A stretch of 64,000 bases of DNA from Tetmemena sp. SeJ-2015 (GCA_027382625.1 JAJKFJ010021960.1:62001-126000), one strand, 5' to 3'; shown: positions 1 through 11,338, counted from the first letter of the stretch. Numbers and translations: made by a program. Notes: generated from the sequence alone by a model not told the origin.

Positions 1-424
1 GCACAGTAGGAGTTCAGAAGCATCAGAATTTTATTTTTAAATTTCTTGAACTCTTAAACTAGTGTCTTAATTGAGATTAAATTAAAAAATTTAAAAGGAA
101 ATATGTTTTAAAAAACGTCACTCCTCTTGCTTCATTTTAAGGGGTCTTATTTTAAAATATTTTGTATCATATATTTTTCAAATATTTTACAATTACTCTT
201 TAAATATAATTAAAGCTGTCTCTTTACTACTGCACCTATATAAAGAATAATTTTTTGTGTTGAGGCTTTAACTAATATGAAATAGAAAAATTAAACTTAA
301 ATGATTTTAAAATAAATAAATATTTATTAATCCAGTAATTGAATTAATTAATTATATTTATTTCTATGATGAGTGGGAATACTATCCATTATATTTTGTT
401 AATTAAATTTAAATAAAGAAGATA
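1..424. other. AT-rich non-coding leader
   Basis: This stretch is strongly AT-rich with dense stops, including TGA, in all frames that I followed. I see no coding segment, RNA gene or repeat. It probably holds the 5' flank and promoter of the gene starting at 425. Confidence 0.5.
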
Positions 425-1582
425 ATGAGTGGAAATTCTGAGAAGAAAATAAATCAGACTAAGAAACAAAATGGAGGAAGCGATTAAGACTAGAGTGAAG
501 GAGGGAACAGAGTTTCCCTAATAAAGGATATTTAGAAATCAGAGAGGCAAAACATAAAGGATCTCAAAGATAAATAAAATAATTTGTAAAGTTATAAAAA
601 CTAAAATAATCTAACTGTTAATTATTAAAATGAGTTTCTCGATCAGTATATAACTGATACAGAGAATTTAATTAAAAAGGATGAGTTGGCTCTCAAGCAA
701 ACACCTCCCTAACAAAAAATAGGGATCTAGGAATATTAAAATTCATTTTAGTATTAAATAGAAGAAACTAAGGAAAGTTAAGTCGGTTTATAAAACTTAA
801 ATTATTTATTATGCTCCAAGAGAAAAGTAAGAGAGGAAGACAATTTTAAAAGCCAATAACACTATTTTTCTCAAAAGAGATAGAAAGTTGAGACTTTCAG
901 AGAGGGAAAATTTGAAGGAGGTTTGGACGTCTACGATTCAGAAAACTCAAGCGCAATATTGAGATAGAGATAAGAAGAGGATTTTTATGAGTTTTTCCCA
1001 AAGCAGAGAGAAGTTAACACGACTGTTTAGGATACTCAGATATCACCAATAGTTCCTAATCTCTCAACAGTTCAAGGAACTCCTATCTCTACAATGGCTG
1101 CAACTTCTTCTCCAATCATAGGTATGAATCCCCCAACTACTCTCAGCTCAACGGCAAGCCAAACTATTCTTACAGCGACGACATCTCAAGTACAATTAGC
1201 AGTAGCAACCACACTGGCACAGAATCAGCCTCTCTCTAGATAATAGGCGTAGGGCGCGATTAGACATACTTCTAATAGGAATTATGATTTAATAAATATT
1301 TAGAAGTTGATGCAAAAGCTGGAATCTGAGGGTATTGACTTAGATTCCGCAGACAAACAAGGAACAATTGCTAAGCTAGAGAAGCTGGCCACTCAGCTTA
1401 ATGAGGCCTTGGTTATATATGCGTCCTCAAAAAAATTCTTTTAAGAATATCAAGAAAAATTTTATTTTATTATGCAATAAAAATTTTTCCTCAGTCCAGG
1501 GACTCGGATAGATCAGGTAGGATAATCAATGTATAATATATTTAAAACATATGATACGAGCTTCAAGGGCATACTGAAATGA
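425..1582 (+). CDS. Unknown Q/S/T-rich protein
   Basis: With TAA/TAG read as Gln, the frame is open for 385 codons from ATG 425 to TGA 1580-1582 with no intron or IES needed. The first third is polar and K/Q-rich. Residues about 200-285 are rich in Ser, Thr, Ala and Pro. A short amphipathic, probably helical stretch follows (about 285-340, with a Leu/Glu/Lys pattern such as KLMQKLESEG). I recognise no domain. The same frame stays open for roughly 40 codons after the TGA, so a junction that removes the stop cannot be excluded. Confidence 0.6.
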
Positions 1583-2582
1583 GAGAGCAACTTAAACTAG
1601 AGAATTTAAATGATCTACGACATCATTGAAGATCTTTAACAATAAAGATCAATGAAATTGTTTAATCAATCTTATCTGTGATAATGAAACTAGTCAAGAA
1701 ACGAAGTATTGAAAAAATATTTTTGGAATTCTAATTTAAACATATTTTGACGATGCTGAAATAAATCAATTGAATCATTAAAAGAAATAGAATAAAGTGA
1801 TATCAATATAAATTGAGTGGATACATAAATTGAAGAAAATCCATCACCTCCAGCACTTTCATTCAGTTCTTATTTCATGAATTTCGCTTGATCTAAGATC
1901 TTGAAAGCAGATACTGAAAAATGATATTTTAAAGTTAAATAAGTTAATAATTTTTATTAAGTTGTTCTTATTTTTAGCAATATTTTCCTATAGCTAATTT
2001 AATTATAATGCAAAGAAATAAAAATAAGAAAAACATTAGATTCAATTATTAATCCATTAAAACTATTTACTTTAGTTGTTGCTCCCTCGATGATCTTGAA
2101 GCTTAAATGTAAATTACAAGAAATAAATTTAACAAATCTTAAAGTCTTAACTTGGACTAACCAATTTCAGATATCTTCGACTTTCCTTTGAAAAATAATT
2201 AATTTATTTGCGGCTCTAGGTACTGAGCTTAATTTATGCAAAAACTAGCTCTCCTCTAATCTCATATTAAAATTATCTGTCTATTATTGAAACTACTGGT
2301 CTTCGATTTATAGACTTGTAAGCTCCTAATTTTATAATATGGCTTAATCTGGAAATTCATGAATGACATTAAAATAAGTATATTGTTTTAGTAGTTGCCT
2401 TACTTATCTCTTTTTTATTGAGAAGCCTCTATTTCTTTCAGCTATGCATAATAATTTTAAACCATTTTATAATCTGGAGCTGTAGAGGGTATAGGAGTTT
2501 TATTAGCAGATTCCAAAGTGAATATACTTTAGTCAACGCTGTTATTCATAATGGACTATCTCAAAGCGCTTTAAGGGTAGTT
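1583..2582. other. AT-rich region, no gene assigned
   Basis: This 1-kb AT-rich interval lies between the converging genes at 425-1582 (+) and 2583-4254 (-). Frames open to TGA are of chance length for this base composition, and I could not link any of them by introns or pointers. It may hold 3' ends and germline-limited spacer. Confidence 0.35.
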
Positions 2583-4254
2583 TCATTAAAAAAAAGTAAT
2601 ATTGAAGTTATCTAAGACCTTATGGATGATGTGCTGCTGCTATTAAACTGTTTAGAATTAGTCCAAGAACTCTGAGCTCTGTCTATGCGGAGATATGGCA
2701 GTTGATAGAGAACTCTTATTCTTACCACGAGCCTACTATCTCTAATTTAAGCTTTCGAAAACATTCGGAGGGTTTCCACCTGGATAGAAAGAGCTCTAGA
2801 AAGTTTGCCTAAACTTTTATTAAGGAGTTTAATTCTAGGTTAAAGACTACTGATAGTTTTTAGTTTGGTCTGGGTGAAAGTTGAGATGAGGAAATCTGGA
2901 AATATTTTAAACTATCTAAGTTCTCTTCCTCTCTTGACTTTCATAGTTTACAAAGTCTATCGATGATTTTTTGTTGTACAATCGCAAAAGCATTTTCTAA
3001 AAGATAATTTGAATTAAGTTTGACCCTGAGGATGATTGATTAATATTGAAAGAAGAAATCTATGACTTACCTTATTTTCCTGTGTGATCTTCATTTCCTG
3101 ATTCTTTCGAATTGGTTTATTCAGAGTTGTAAGGAGAGGAGGGCTCTGTTGTCTCAAGCCATTGAAATTTTTAGTACTGGTGGGGAATCTTGTTTTACTA
3201 TCGCCATAGTTCAAAGGGCCTGAACTCTAATTAATTCATAGTAAAAATATAAATTGAGCAGCTACCCTTGCATCTTAACTTGCAATGAGGTTGGAATATA
3301 TTTTGTTCTTTATCCCTAGTCTTGACAAGTTGTAGTTGTGATATTTTATTTGTTACTTCGATTCTATTGTGCTCCTCCAAATCCCTCTTCCACCTTTTTA
3401 ATCTTAACCTTGGAGAAGAATTAATTTTGGCTTTCCTCCCCTAACGCTTCATCCTTTTTCTTGCTCAATTTAATCAAGTGTTTAGTTAAAGTAGTCGAAG
3501 TCTGCACGATTATTATCCTTAGGCCTGCTCTGGTCTGTAGAATTTGCATTTCTTTTGTCAAAAGTAGTTGACTCTATTATTTGATTTCCACTTCTTGGCG
3601 ATGCTGAAACTGTATAATTATTTTCCACTTTCTTGGAGTGGATTCTCGTTTTGTTTGGATTAAGTGACGGCTGCTTAAGTACTGATTGCAAATCTTTTAA
3701 ATACAAAAGAGATTATAATTTTTGAAATAAATTTAATTCTCAATGCCCATGTAGCTTTATAATTAAAAAATGATTGCAAATCTGAATTCTATTAATTTTT
3801 TTGAGAAGAGTAAAGTGCGTTAAAGAGATTGTTTGTATAGGCCTATTCGTTATAGTTTAAAGTGGCATGCTCTTCCCTGCTCTAATCTTAATTCAGCCTT
3901 CCAACCTTGACGCTATTGTAGCGTTTATGATTTTTATCATCTTAATTTTAAGTCCATTTTTAGATTACTTTATAGTCTGATCTGTTGTTGATGTTGTAAA
4001 TTTAAACCAATATATAATGAATAGACATTTTCTCATAGAGATTTTGATTATCTTTCTCAATCCTAGTAAGTCGATCTACAAAATTAGTTGATATAACTTA
4101 ATAAAACTGTTTCCTTACCTTCTTCTAATTAAACTCTTTTTGGACTTTGTGAAGAGAGGTGAATTTTAAAATGAGCGAGGAGCGGATGCATCAATTCTTG
4201 GTTTTACTTTAAGAATTCGCTTAATGATTTTAATGTTTTCATTTTACTGCGCAT
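2583..4254 (-). CDS. CFAP97 (Hemingway)-domain-like protein
   Basis: Start ATG is at 4254-4252 and stop TGA at 2585-2583. Exon 1 joins exon 2 across a clear 43-nt intron (4118-4076, GTAAG..GTAG). The joined peptide reads KRVQLEEDRLTRIEKDNQ followed by a Leu/Lys helix. This matches the conserved basic helix of CFAP97/Hemingway proteins (motif around R-x-I-E-x-E/D-N-x-x-L), a family linked to ciliary axonemes. The gene then crosses an 88-bp IES with a 13-bp pointer (3683-3783). The rest is Gln/Asn/Ser-rich with at least two more introns, about 50 and 75 nt. A one-base frameshift sits at a T5 run (3455-3459). The family call rests on one short motif; the downstream part is unrecognised. Confidence 0.55.
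3683..3783. other. IES with 13-bp pointer in CFAP97-like gene
   Basis: TGATTGCAAATCT occurs at 3683-3695 and again at 3771-3783. Removing 88 bp (one copy plus the AT-rich insert) joins the minus-strand codons for ..QQNSDLQS to VLKQPSLN.. in frame and removes an in-frame TGA. This is the longest conventional pointer in the window. Confidence 0.85.
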
Positions 4255-5219
4255 CGTTCTTCTAATTTTGTATTATAACTGGCAGTCTTCTACTCATTTC
4301 TTTTTTGTCCCTATAAATAGTTTAATTAAAATACTGTCTTTGATGATTTAATATAATTAATTTCCCAAATATTACTTCCGCTAATCTTAAAAATAAGCAT
4401 TATGAAATAAAAATAAGTAAGTTAATTATGGATAGATGGAATTTTAATTTACAAATTCAATTTAAATTATTCTGAAATAAAAAAGTAAAGGCAAAATAAT
4501 TTAAGAGCAAAGATGATGGTAGCACAAAAAATAGAGAGAAATTTAAAAAAGGATATTACCCTTTTTGTTTGGCTCACACTTTAAAAAAAAGTTTCCCAAA
4601 TTTAAAATTTTTTAATTAAGAGTTTCCCTTGAAAAATTAAAAATTAATTTTTAAAAGATTTAAAATAAAATTTTATTTTAATTTTTTCTTTTATTAACTT
4701 TATAATTAAAATGTTAAATTCATTTTAATAAATAATTCCCCAATTTAACATGAGTTAAAACTTGTTGAACCTTGGTTTTTTAAGAATAAAAAGAAACCAA
4801 ATTTTTTCCCGTTAAAATTTTTCCTCAAAAGTAAAAATTTTTTTTTCCAAAATTTTGGAAATTTTTATATAAAAATAAATTATTGATAAAAAATTAAAAA
4901 AAATTTTTTTAAAAATTTTTGAAGAAAAATAAAAATAAAAATTAAAACGCAAATCATTCAGGAAACTGTTTTTTTAAAAGGTTTAAAATTTTAAAAAGGG
5001 AGCTAAATTTAAAAAAGAAAAATGGGGAAGAGACGAAGTAATCCTAGGCAATTTAATTTTTTGAAGAAAATTAAATTAATTCATTGGACTAAAATTTCAG
5101 GCAGAAGAACTTCTTTGATTCAAATGAATAAAATAAGAATCACAGTAGGGAAGAATTTTAAAACCTTCCGACCTCACTCAATGAAATTGTCCAAAAATTT
5201 TAAAATTTAAAGTGAAGAT
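4255..5219. other. Very AT-rich germline spacer
   Basis: About 1 kb consists of runs of A and T, for example alternating A5/T5 tracts around 4800-4970, with almost no codon structure. A short open frame at 5022-5210 has no features and is of chance length. It could be a promoter region or germline-limited DNA. Confidence 0.5.
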
Positions 5220-5584
5220 TAATTTATAAATTAACAGGACTTGAAGAGATTGCAGGAGTAGGGTATACAAATACACTCCAAAAACTTGAAAGATATTAAT
5301 GGCTTAACTGGATTCTTTAATATGGAGAAAGAACAGAGCATTGGATATCAATGAAGATAATTAAATTTTTTGGACAATTGTATGAGAAGGCATACTTTAA
5401 TGTTTTGAATTAATTTTTTTTCTAATATAGACGAAGAATTCCCTCAATATAGTCAACAAGCTACGCTCTTTTATAAATATATTATAAAGCTTATGAGTTT
5501 GCAAGGGAGCGCATATATAAGATCCAGAAAGAACTAATCATACTAAAAAGATTGATTAAAGAATTAGAGATATATACCAGATGA
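5220..5584 (+). pseudogene. Decayed copy 1 of a tandem gene family
   Basis: The frame ending at TGA 5582-5584 encodes LYEKAYFNVLNQFFFQYRRR and then a Tyr/Lys/Leu-rich helix. This aligns with the C-terminal ~70 residues of the genes at 6339 and 7816: aromatic-x-x-L-x-x-F-aromatic, then RRR, then L-x-x-x-Y-x-A. Upstream the similarity fades and the frame is broken, and I find no matching start or N-terminal half. I read it as the oldest, truncated copy of the family. Function unknown. Confidence 0.6.
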
Positions 5585-6338
5585 AAAGCAGGTAGCCGCA
5601 GATTAATCAAGATATATAGCCTCTAAATTTTATTTAATACTTTAAGAAGATAATAAAAATTGATCAAAAAAATATTTTGACTTTAAAATTTCTAAATTAT
5701 ACGAATATATTTTAGATAAAGTAGTGAGGTCTTATTTTTTATAAAAACCAAGGATTCTAGCAGTGCCTTAAATGTAATTTTTATTTAAGATGAATGATTA
5801 TTATAATTTCAAAATCCATAGTCTTTTTCATTCGGGAATAGCTTAGGATTATAACAAATTTTTAATATACTAACTGGAGAAATTGAAGTTATTAAGAGAG
5901 GATTGTAGTAAAAAAGTAAAGGTACCGTAAGTGATGGAATCGATTCAAGTTGAAGACAGTTATTCGAATCTAAGATATAAATAATCTCCTCCAAGAATAG
6001 GACCAATAACATTTATAAAATCTTAGGTGAGATTAGGAACATATTAATAATTTAACTCCTGGCTATTTATAAATATCATTTTATTGAGATGACTGATATC
6101 ATATAATAATTTGGCAATTTAAAATTCATTTCCAACTTTAAAAGGTAAATTTCATTTTTCTATTTCATAGATAATCTGAATCTTAAACAATTTTGGAATT
6201 TTAACAATTGAAAAGCACAAACTTAAATAATAGGAATTTATATTGCTGATAAATATTTAACTTGGCTAAATATTATTTTTATGTTTTGTGCGATAGATTT
6301 TAATTTATAAATAGATCATTACTAAAAAAGTTGGCAAC
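5585..6338. repeat. Upstream repeat, copy A
   Basis: The stretch from about 5870 to 6338 is clearly similar to about 7345-7815, immediately upstream of the next family member. Shared blocks include the box ending AACTTGGCTAAATAT, the sequence around TAAAACTTTAAAAG and the start-proximal ATTTATAAAT..GATCATTAC. The repeat therefore carries the 5' flank, and presumably the promoter, of the tandem gene family. A short relic open frame (peptide QVEDSYS..LR) is shared by both copies. The part from 5585 to 5870 shows nothing recognisable. Confidence 0.65.
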
Positions 6339-7034
6339 ATGGAAAAGCGCAACATGGCGAACAGAAATTATGAGACTGACGACGCGAAAGCTTAGATGTC
6401 TGGATCGAAGCAGTTTCAATATCACATGGATGACGAATTTGACGATCGAGATGACTATGCGAATAACCCTAGCTTTCGAGAGTTCTTCCTTTCCAAGCCA
6501 GAAGGATAAAGATCAAACACTATGAAGACCCAAGCTATTGATCAGAGAGCTTAGGGTTATAGGCCCTAGACACATGTGCCAACTTAGGCTCAAAGTATGT
6601 TTTATAATATTCCGAAGATGCGCAAGCTAGATTACTTTGTCAGTCTTGATACAAATTATGTTCTTAATTTAGAAATGCTGAATAAACTAAAGTTCTATAA
6701 GATAGACTCCGACTCTTCAAATTTTAGTGTAGTTTTCAATCAACTCTAGAGTTTGTTGAACAAGAAAATGAAGGTAAATGAAAGATATGACGATGCTACC
6801 AATTATTTCTAAAAGAAAAGTGAAGAATGTTACTATGATATGTTATTAGAATTTTTCCTTGAGCCTAGAAGAAGAGCATGGTCGAGAGACGAAAGCATGA
6901 TAACGCTATTTGAAATGTTTTACTAAGCATTCGAAAGAAATTCTAAGGGCTGGGACAAACTTAAGAAGGAGATTGAAGATCTTGAAAAGCTCATCTAAAG
7001 TATTAAGCTCCACATAACTCAGAACAACCTCTGA
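6339..7034 (+). CDS. Tandem family protein, copy 2 (unknown)
   Basis: This is an uninterrupted frame of 231 codons from ATG 6339 to TGA 7032-7034, with Gln encoded by TAA/TAG. The N-terminus is polar (MEKRNMANRNYETDD..). The middle is acidic, with the motif NPSFREFFLSKP. The C-terminal third is helical, with a SEECYYDML segment, a PRRRAW motif and a final Lys/Glu/Leu coiled-coil-like stretch. It aligns along most of its length with the gene at 7816. I know no family for it. It is the best-preserved member of the three-copy array. Confidence 0.7.
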
Positions 7035-7125
7035 AACTAATATTCTATTACAATAACTGTGAGTAAAAATTAACTTTGAGATAATAGATGATTTAAGATA
7101 ATTTATTTTGATTTGCAAGAATGAT

Positions 7126-7245
7126 TCAGATAAGGACTCTCAAGCATAGTGGGATAGCTAATACTGGCTCTTCCTCTTCAGCCTCCGGTTATTCTGTATT
7201 TAATTGCAACTGCAAGAATTTTATTCTAAGCTTTGAAAGTAGCTG
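7126..7245 (+). pseudogene. Dead fragment of a sugar transporter gene
   Basis: This block is closely similar to 10172-10290 inside the intact transporter gene. In the transporter frame it encodes SDKDSQAQWDSQYW, versus SDKDPQAQRDGQYW in the intact gene, then diverges and reaches a TGA. No flanking exons are present. It follows family copy 2 just as the intact transporter follows copy 3, so the duplicated unit was probably [unknown gene + transporter]. Confidence 0.7.
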
Positions 7246-7344
7246 CTCCCTCCTGTAGTTGATTTCTGAGATTAGATTGCAAAATTACCATCCAAAGTCA
7301 ATTTCTATTTTCAACTTTGACAGAGCAGGGTTTAAAATAGATAT

Positions 7345-7815
7345 CGAAGTTATGAAACTAGGATTGAGTAAATGAGTAGATGTTGTTCCGTATGTTATGG
7401 AAGTTAATCAAGTTGAAGATAGTTATTCAAGGCTAAGAGATAGAAATTATCACCTCCGAGAGTAGAACTTATAATATTTAAAATAATGTCACAGATTTAG
7501 CAGTGATACGGAAGATATGATTAAATAAAACTCCTGGTTTTTTTCTTCAAATTATTTTATTGAGAATGCTGAAATCAATTAAAGATAAAACTTTTGCAAT
7601 TTAAAATTTATTTCAAACTTTAAAAGATACATTTTTACTATTTTATAGAAAATCTAAATCATTAAGAATTTTGCATTTAGAATTTGAATATGCTCAACCT
7701 TAAATAATTGTAATTAATATTGATTATAAATATTTAACTTGGCTAAATATAATTTTTATGTTTTATGGGATAGATTTGAATTTATAAATTGATCATTACA
7801 AATAAAGTTAACAAC
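7345..7815. repeat. Upstream repeat, copy B
   Basis: This is the second copy of the flank described for 5870-6338; the offset between copies is about 1,477 bp, the same as the distance between the two downstream start codons (6339 and 7816). It contains the same relic peptide frame, with small indels relative to copy A, and ends with the same AT-rich start-proximal block. Between 7245 and 7345 I see only decayed sequence. Confidence 0.65.
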
Positions 7816-8979
7816 ATGGAGAAGCGCAGCATGGCAAAAAGAAAGAGTGAGGATTAGATTAAGAACGAATCTAAGAGGCAAGATGCGATGGCATAGAAGT
7901 AAGATGCTGGTGTTATAACATACAAATATTATAGAGGGACTGGAATAGACACAATGGGAGCTAAGAAGTCGAGTCAAGATTTAAAAAGTTAAGAGGTCAT
8001 AGATGATTTGTAATTTTTGAGTGGGAAGGAGGGAGAAGGTTAATAGATATGCAAAAATATTATATATTAATTGATAGAAGGCGCTGGTGTAGTGAAATCA
8101 CCATTAAACTAAACTGAAAAGGAGTAGGAGATTTTGGATTTGCTGGGGAATGCTTCATCTACACAGAACGATTAAAAGGGAAAGAGGCCTCAGGAAAGTG
8201 CCTCAAAAGGCGTAGGAGATGGTGATAAATCTGGAGGTCCAATGGTCAATGAAAGTAAATTGTTATTTAATGAAGAGGAAACTAAATCGACCAAGAGTTT
8301 CACAGCCATAAACTAGATGAAAAGAAATTGTGAGACTGGTGACTCGGACGCTCAGACTTCTGGATCAAAATAGATGCAACAGAATGTGGAAGTCGAAGAG
8401 GATGGAGAGGACTATACCAACGACCCTACCTTTTAAGAGTTTTTCCAATCTAAATAATATCAGGGCCAATCAGCAAATACGTATGATCAATGGGACTAAA
8501 TGCATTATTAAAAAGTTCCAAGCAAGACTAGGGTGGTGAAGTAGGCACCGATTAAGCTCAAGTAGATTGATAGCTTTGTCACTCCAGATACAAATTAAAA
8601 GTATGTTTACAATTTAGACATGTTTTACAGGCTCAAGCATCAAAATGTAGATGTTGACTCTACAGATTTGAGACATGTAGTATCTCAACTTTAAAGCTTA
8701 TTGAGAAAGAGAAGTCAGGACTATGAAATTAACAAGGAGACTAAACTATTTTTTTTTAAGAAGTGTGAAGAATGTTACTTTGATATGATAAATGAGTTTT
8801 ACCTCTAGTCTCGACGAAGAGTCTGGAGACGATCAGGAAGCAGTTTTACTTTATTTGAAATTTTTTATGAATCATACATCAGAACCTCAAAGTTAGAGAG
8901 AAGATGAAAAAAGAGATTATGATCTCAGGAGATAATTCAAGATATCAACATTCACCTAGAAACTCAGGGCTACAAATGA
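7816..8979 (+). CDS. Tandem family protein, copy 3 (unknown, frameshifted near 3' end)
   Basis: ATG 7816 opens a frame of 363 codons to a TGA at 8905-8907. It starts like copy 2 (MEKRSMAKRK) but has about 140 extra codons before the shared region (NCETGDSDAQTSGSK.. in this copy). The shared C-terminus keeps KKCEECYFDMINEFYL and SRRRVW. After residue ~358 the similarity to copy 2 shifts frame (..REKMKKEIM..) and then returns to the original frame for SQEIIQDINIHLETQGYK, ending at TGA 8977-8979. Two compensating one-base changes would restore a full-length protein. It is either a recent pseudogene or carries two assembly errors. Confidence 0.6.
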
Positions 8980-9327
8980 AGTTACAAGTCAGGCAGGCAG
9001 ATAAAACTATGAGGAATTAAAAACTGTGAGAGTTGATTATTAATTTATGATTTGGACTTACAAGTTTGCCTTAATGAATCACTTTCAAATACAATCTATT
9101 AATTTAGGTTAAAGAAAGAGAAAGCAAAATAACAAATTTAAAGTTTGTTCCATATTTATGTCATTAATTAAGTACAAAAAAGAGGACTGAGATATATATG
9201 TTGAGCAAGATCCACTTATCTTAATGTTTTAAGTAAATCAAATTTAGTAAATTATATCTTGAATTTGTTATAAGTTCTCACATAGATAGAATAAATAATT
9301 AGAACTATCTTTGATTTCAATAATACT
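8980..9327. other. AT-rich gap between copy 3 and transporter
   Basis: No open frame, repeat or RNA gene is recognisable here. It is probably the 3' flank of copy 3 and the 5' flank of the transporter. Confidence 0.4.
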
Positions 9328-11243
9328 ATGGTTGAAGAACGAGCTTCTGAAGGCACTCCCTTTGTAGGAACATACGACTCTAACAGTAATCTATATTTTT
9401 AATTGACATTCTTGTTTCAGAACTCTGAAAATGAAAGTCTAATTTGTAATAAAGTGTTGTAGATGACAAGCCACCCTTGAAGTCATATTTACCTTTATCT
9501 TTTAAAGGCCAACATAAATACATTCGCAGATGAGTTGAATTTGTAAAGTGATCTAGGTTACACCTAATTAAACGCCACAACTTTCTCGAACTCGTAATTA
9601 ACTAACACTCCCATAAACTTGAGGCTCAAGAAATTCAAAGTGAATTGGGTATTCTTGACCTTCTTTAATATACTGCTTAATCTGTGTGAAATACTCATCG
9701 GCTATGTGCTCTCAGTCACGAATTTAGTTATTTTTTTTAACTAGACTACCTCCACATTCAACGCTAAGTTCGATTTTGTAAGAGAAAACCAGTCTCTCTA
9801 CCAGGGTTTGATAGGCTCCTCAGGAATTTTAGGAATGACGATTGGGTCTTTCCTAGGAGGGAAGATTATCCAAAAGGGGAGAAAGCATTCCTTCGTGTGG
9901 ACGAGCGTCGTGGGGATAGTCGGGAGTGCAATTAGCATGATTGATAATGTGCCTTGTATCATGATAGGAAGATTAATCTTTGGTTTTGCAAATGGAGTTT
10001 AGAGTGTCGGCATCCCACGCTATATAGAAGAGAGCGTTCCAGCCTGCCAAGAATAAATGAATATAGTTTAACATTTGTTTAAAGCCCATGCGTATTAAGT
10101 TTTCGGGCCACTCTCGGTAATGTGTCAGACCTTTGGTGGTCTACTAACTATGATCCTAGCAGAGGGACTACCTTCAGATAAGGACCCTCAAGCCTAGAGG
10201 GATGGCTAATACTGGCGCTTCCTCTTCGGATTCCCGATTATTCTGTACTTAATAGCAACTGCAGGAGTGTTGTTCTATATCAAATACGAGAGCCCTCAAT
10301 TTCTATTAGCTCAAGGTAGGAGAGATGAGGCTAAGCTCATGCTTGCTCAACTGTATGATAAGAGCGAGAATATTGAAGAAATACTTTCTCAGATGGAACG
10401 ACATTCATAGAAGGAGACTTCCTTTGTTACTTTGAATGACGCTATGACCTCTAGCTAATACAAAAGAGCAACATGGGTGTGTGTGGTTCTCATAATCTTC
10501 CATGAATTAACTGGCATAAATGCAATCAATCTTTACAGTAATACCATGTTCAAGAATATGGGCTTAGAGAACCCTAGGATAGGAACTTATTTCATAGGAG
10601 TGGCTTCAATTATCGGAGCTTTCCTCGCAGTTTTAGTGCTCAATAAAGTAGGAAGGAAGACGCTGCTTGTGACAGGGCACTTTATTATGGCTGTCTGTCA
10701 TGCTCTTGTGGGATTGTTTGCTTATATGAATTACAGCTAGTGGGTGGTGGGTTGGATGGTCAGCTTCATAGTTGCCTACTATAAACTACGGATTGAATTA
10801 TTTTTCAATATTGAAGATGAGGTAGTTTATTACTAACGGTCCAGTGATCTGGTTGTACGTAAGTGAGGTCGTGGTTGATACTGCTCTTGGTCTTTGCATC
10901 TTCTCCCTCTGGGGCACAGTTTTAGTAAAGTCTATTTAGGGAATTAATTCATTAGAATTTCATTTACATTCCTTCATAGAGTTTACTATCTCTAACAACC
11001 AACTTCTTGATGGATAGCGCACTCCATCCCTATGGAGTATTCTGGCTTTTCTCAGGTATTTCTATCTTCGGAGGCATCTACTGTATCTTCTTAGTCAAAG
11101 AAACGAGAGGCTTGAACGACAAAGAGAAGAAAATGCTCTATAGTCCGATTACAGTCGAGGAAACGAGACAGAGCTTAACATTTCGTGAGCCAAGAGCTAC
11201 TACTCAGTTTTGTACAGAAAACAATAACTTATTTGACGAATGA
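9328..11243 (+). CDS. MFS sugar/proton symporter-type transporter
   Basis: This is a major facilitator superfamily sugar porter, expected to be an integral membrane protein of about 12 helices. Recognisable signatures are GRKHS after helix 2-3, IGRLIFGFANG, the PRYIEE loop (PxYIxE), HELTGINAINLYS (the QxxGIN region, with H/E before it), KVGRKTLL, GPVIWLYVSEVV and KETRGLN near the C-terminus. Two 3' introns restore the frame: 10771-10816 (46 nt) and 10925-10979 (55 nt). Near the 5' end a further junction around 9445-9500 must remove an in-frame TGA; a GT..AG intron of about 54 nt fits. Stop TGA is 11241-11243. A decayed fragment of a paralogue lies at 7126. The substrate is unknown. Confidence 0.85.
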
Positions 11244-11338
11244 AGAAGGTTGGAAGTTAATAAATTAGACAAGTGTAAACTATATTCAAATTAATAGGTT
11301 TTATAATTTCAAGTCTCTCTCTCTATAATTAAAAGTTG

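Noticed and set aside
2238..3760. A long plus-strand frame that stays open if TGA is also read as Trp
   Set aside because: When all three stop codons are treated as sense every frame is open, so this is no evidence. The minus strand here carries a coherent spliced gene with introns and a pointer-flanked IES, and TGA clearly ends genes elsewhere in the window.
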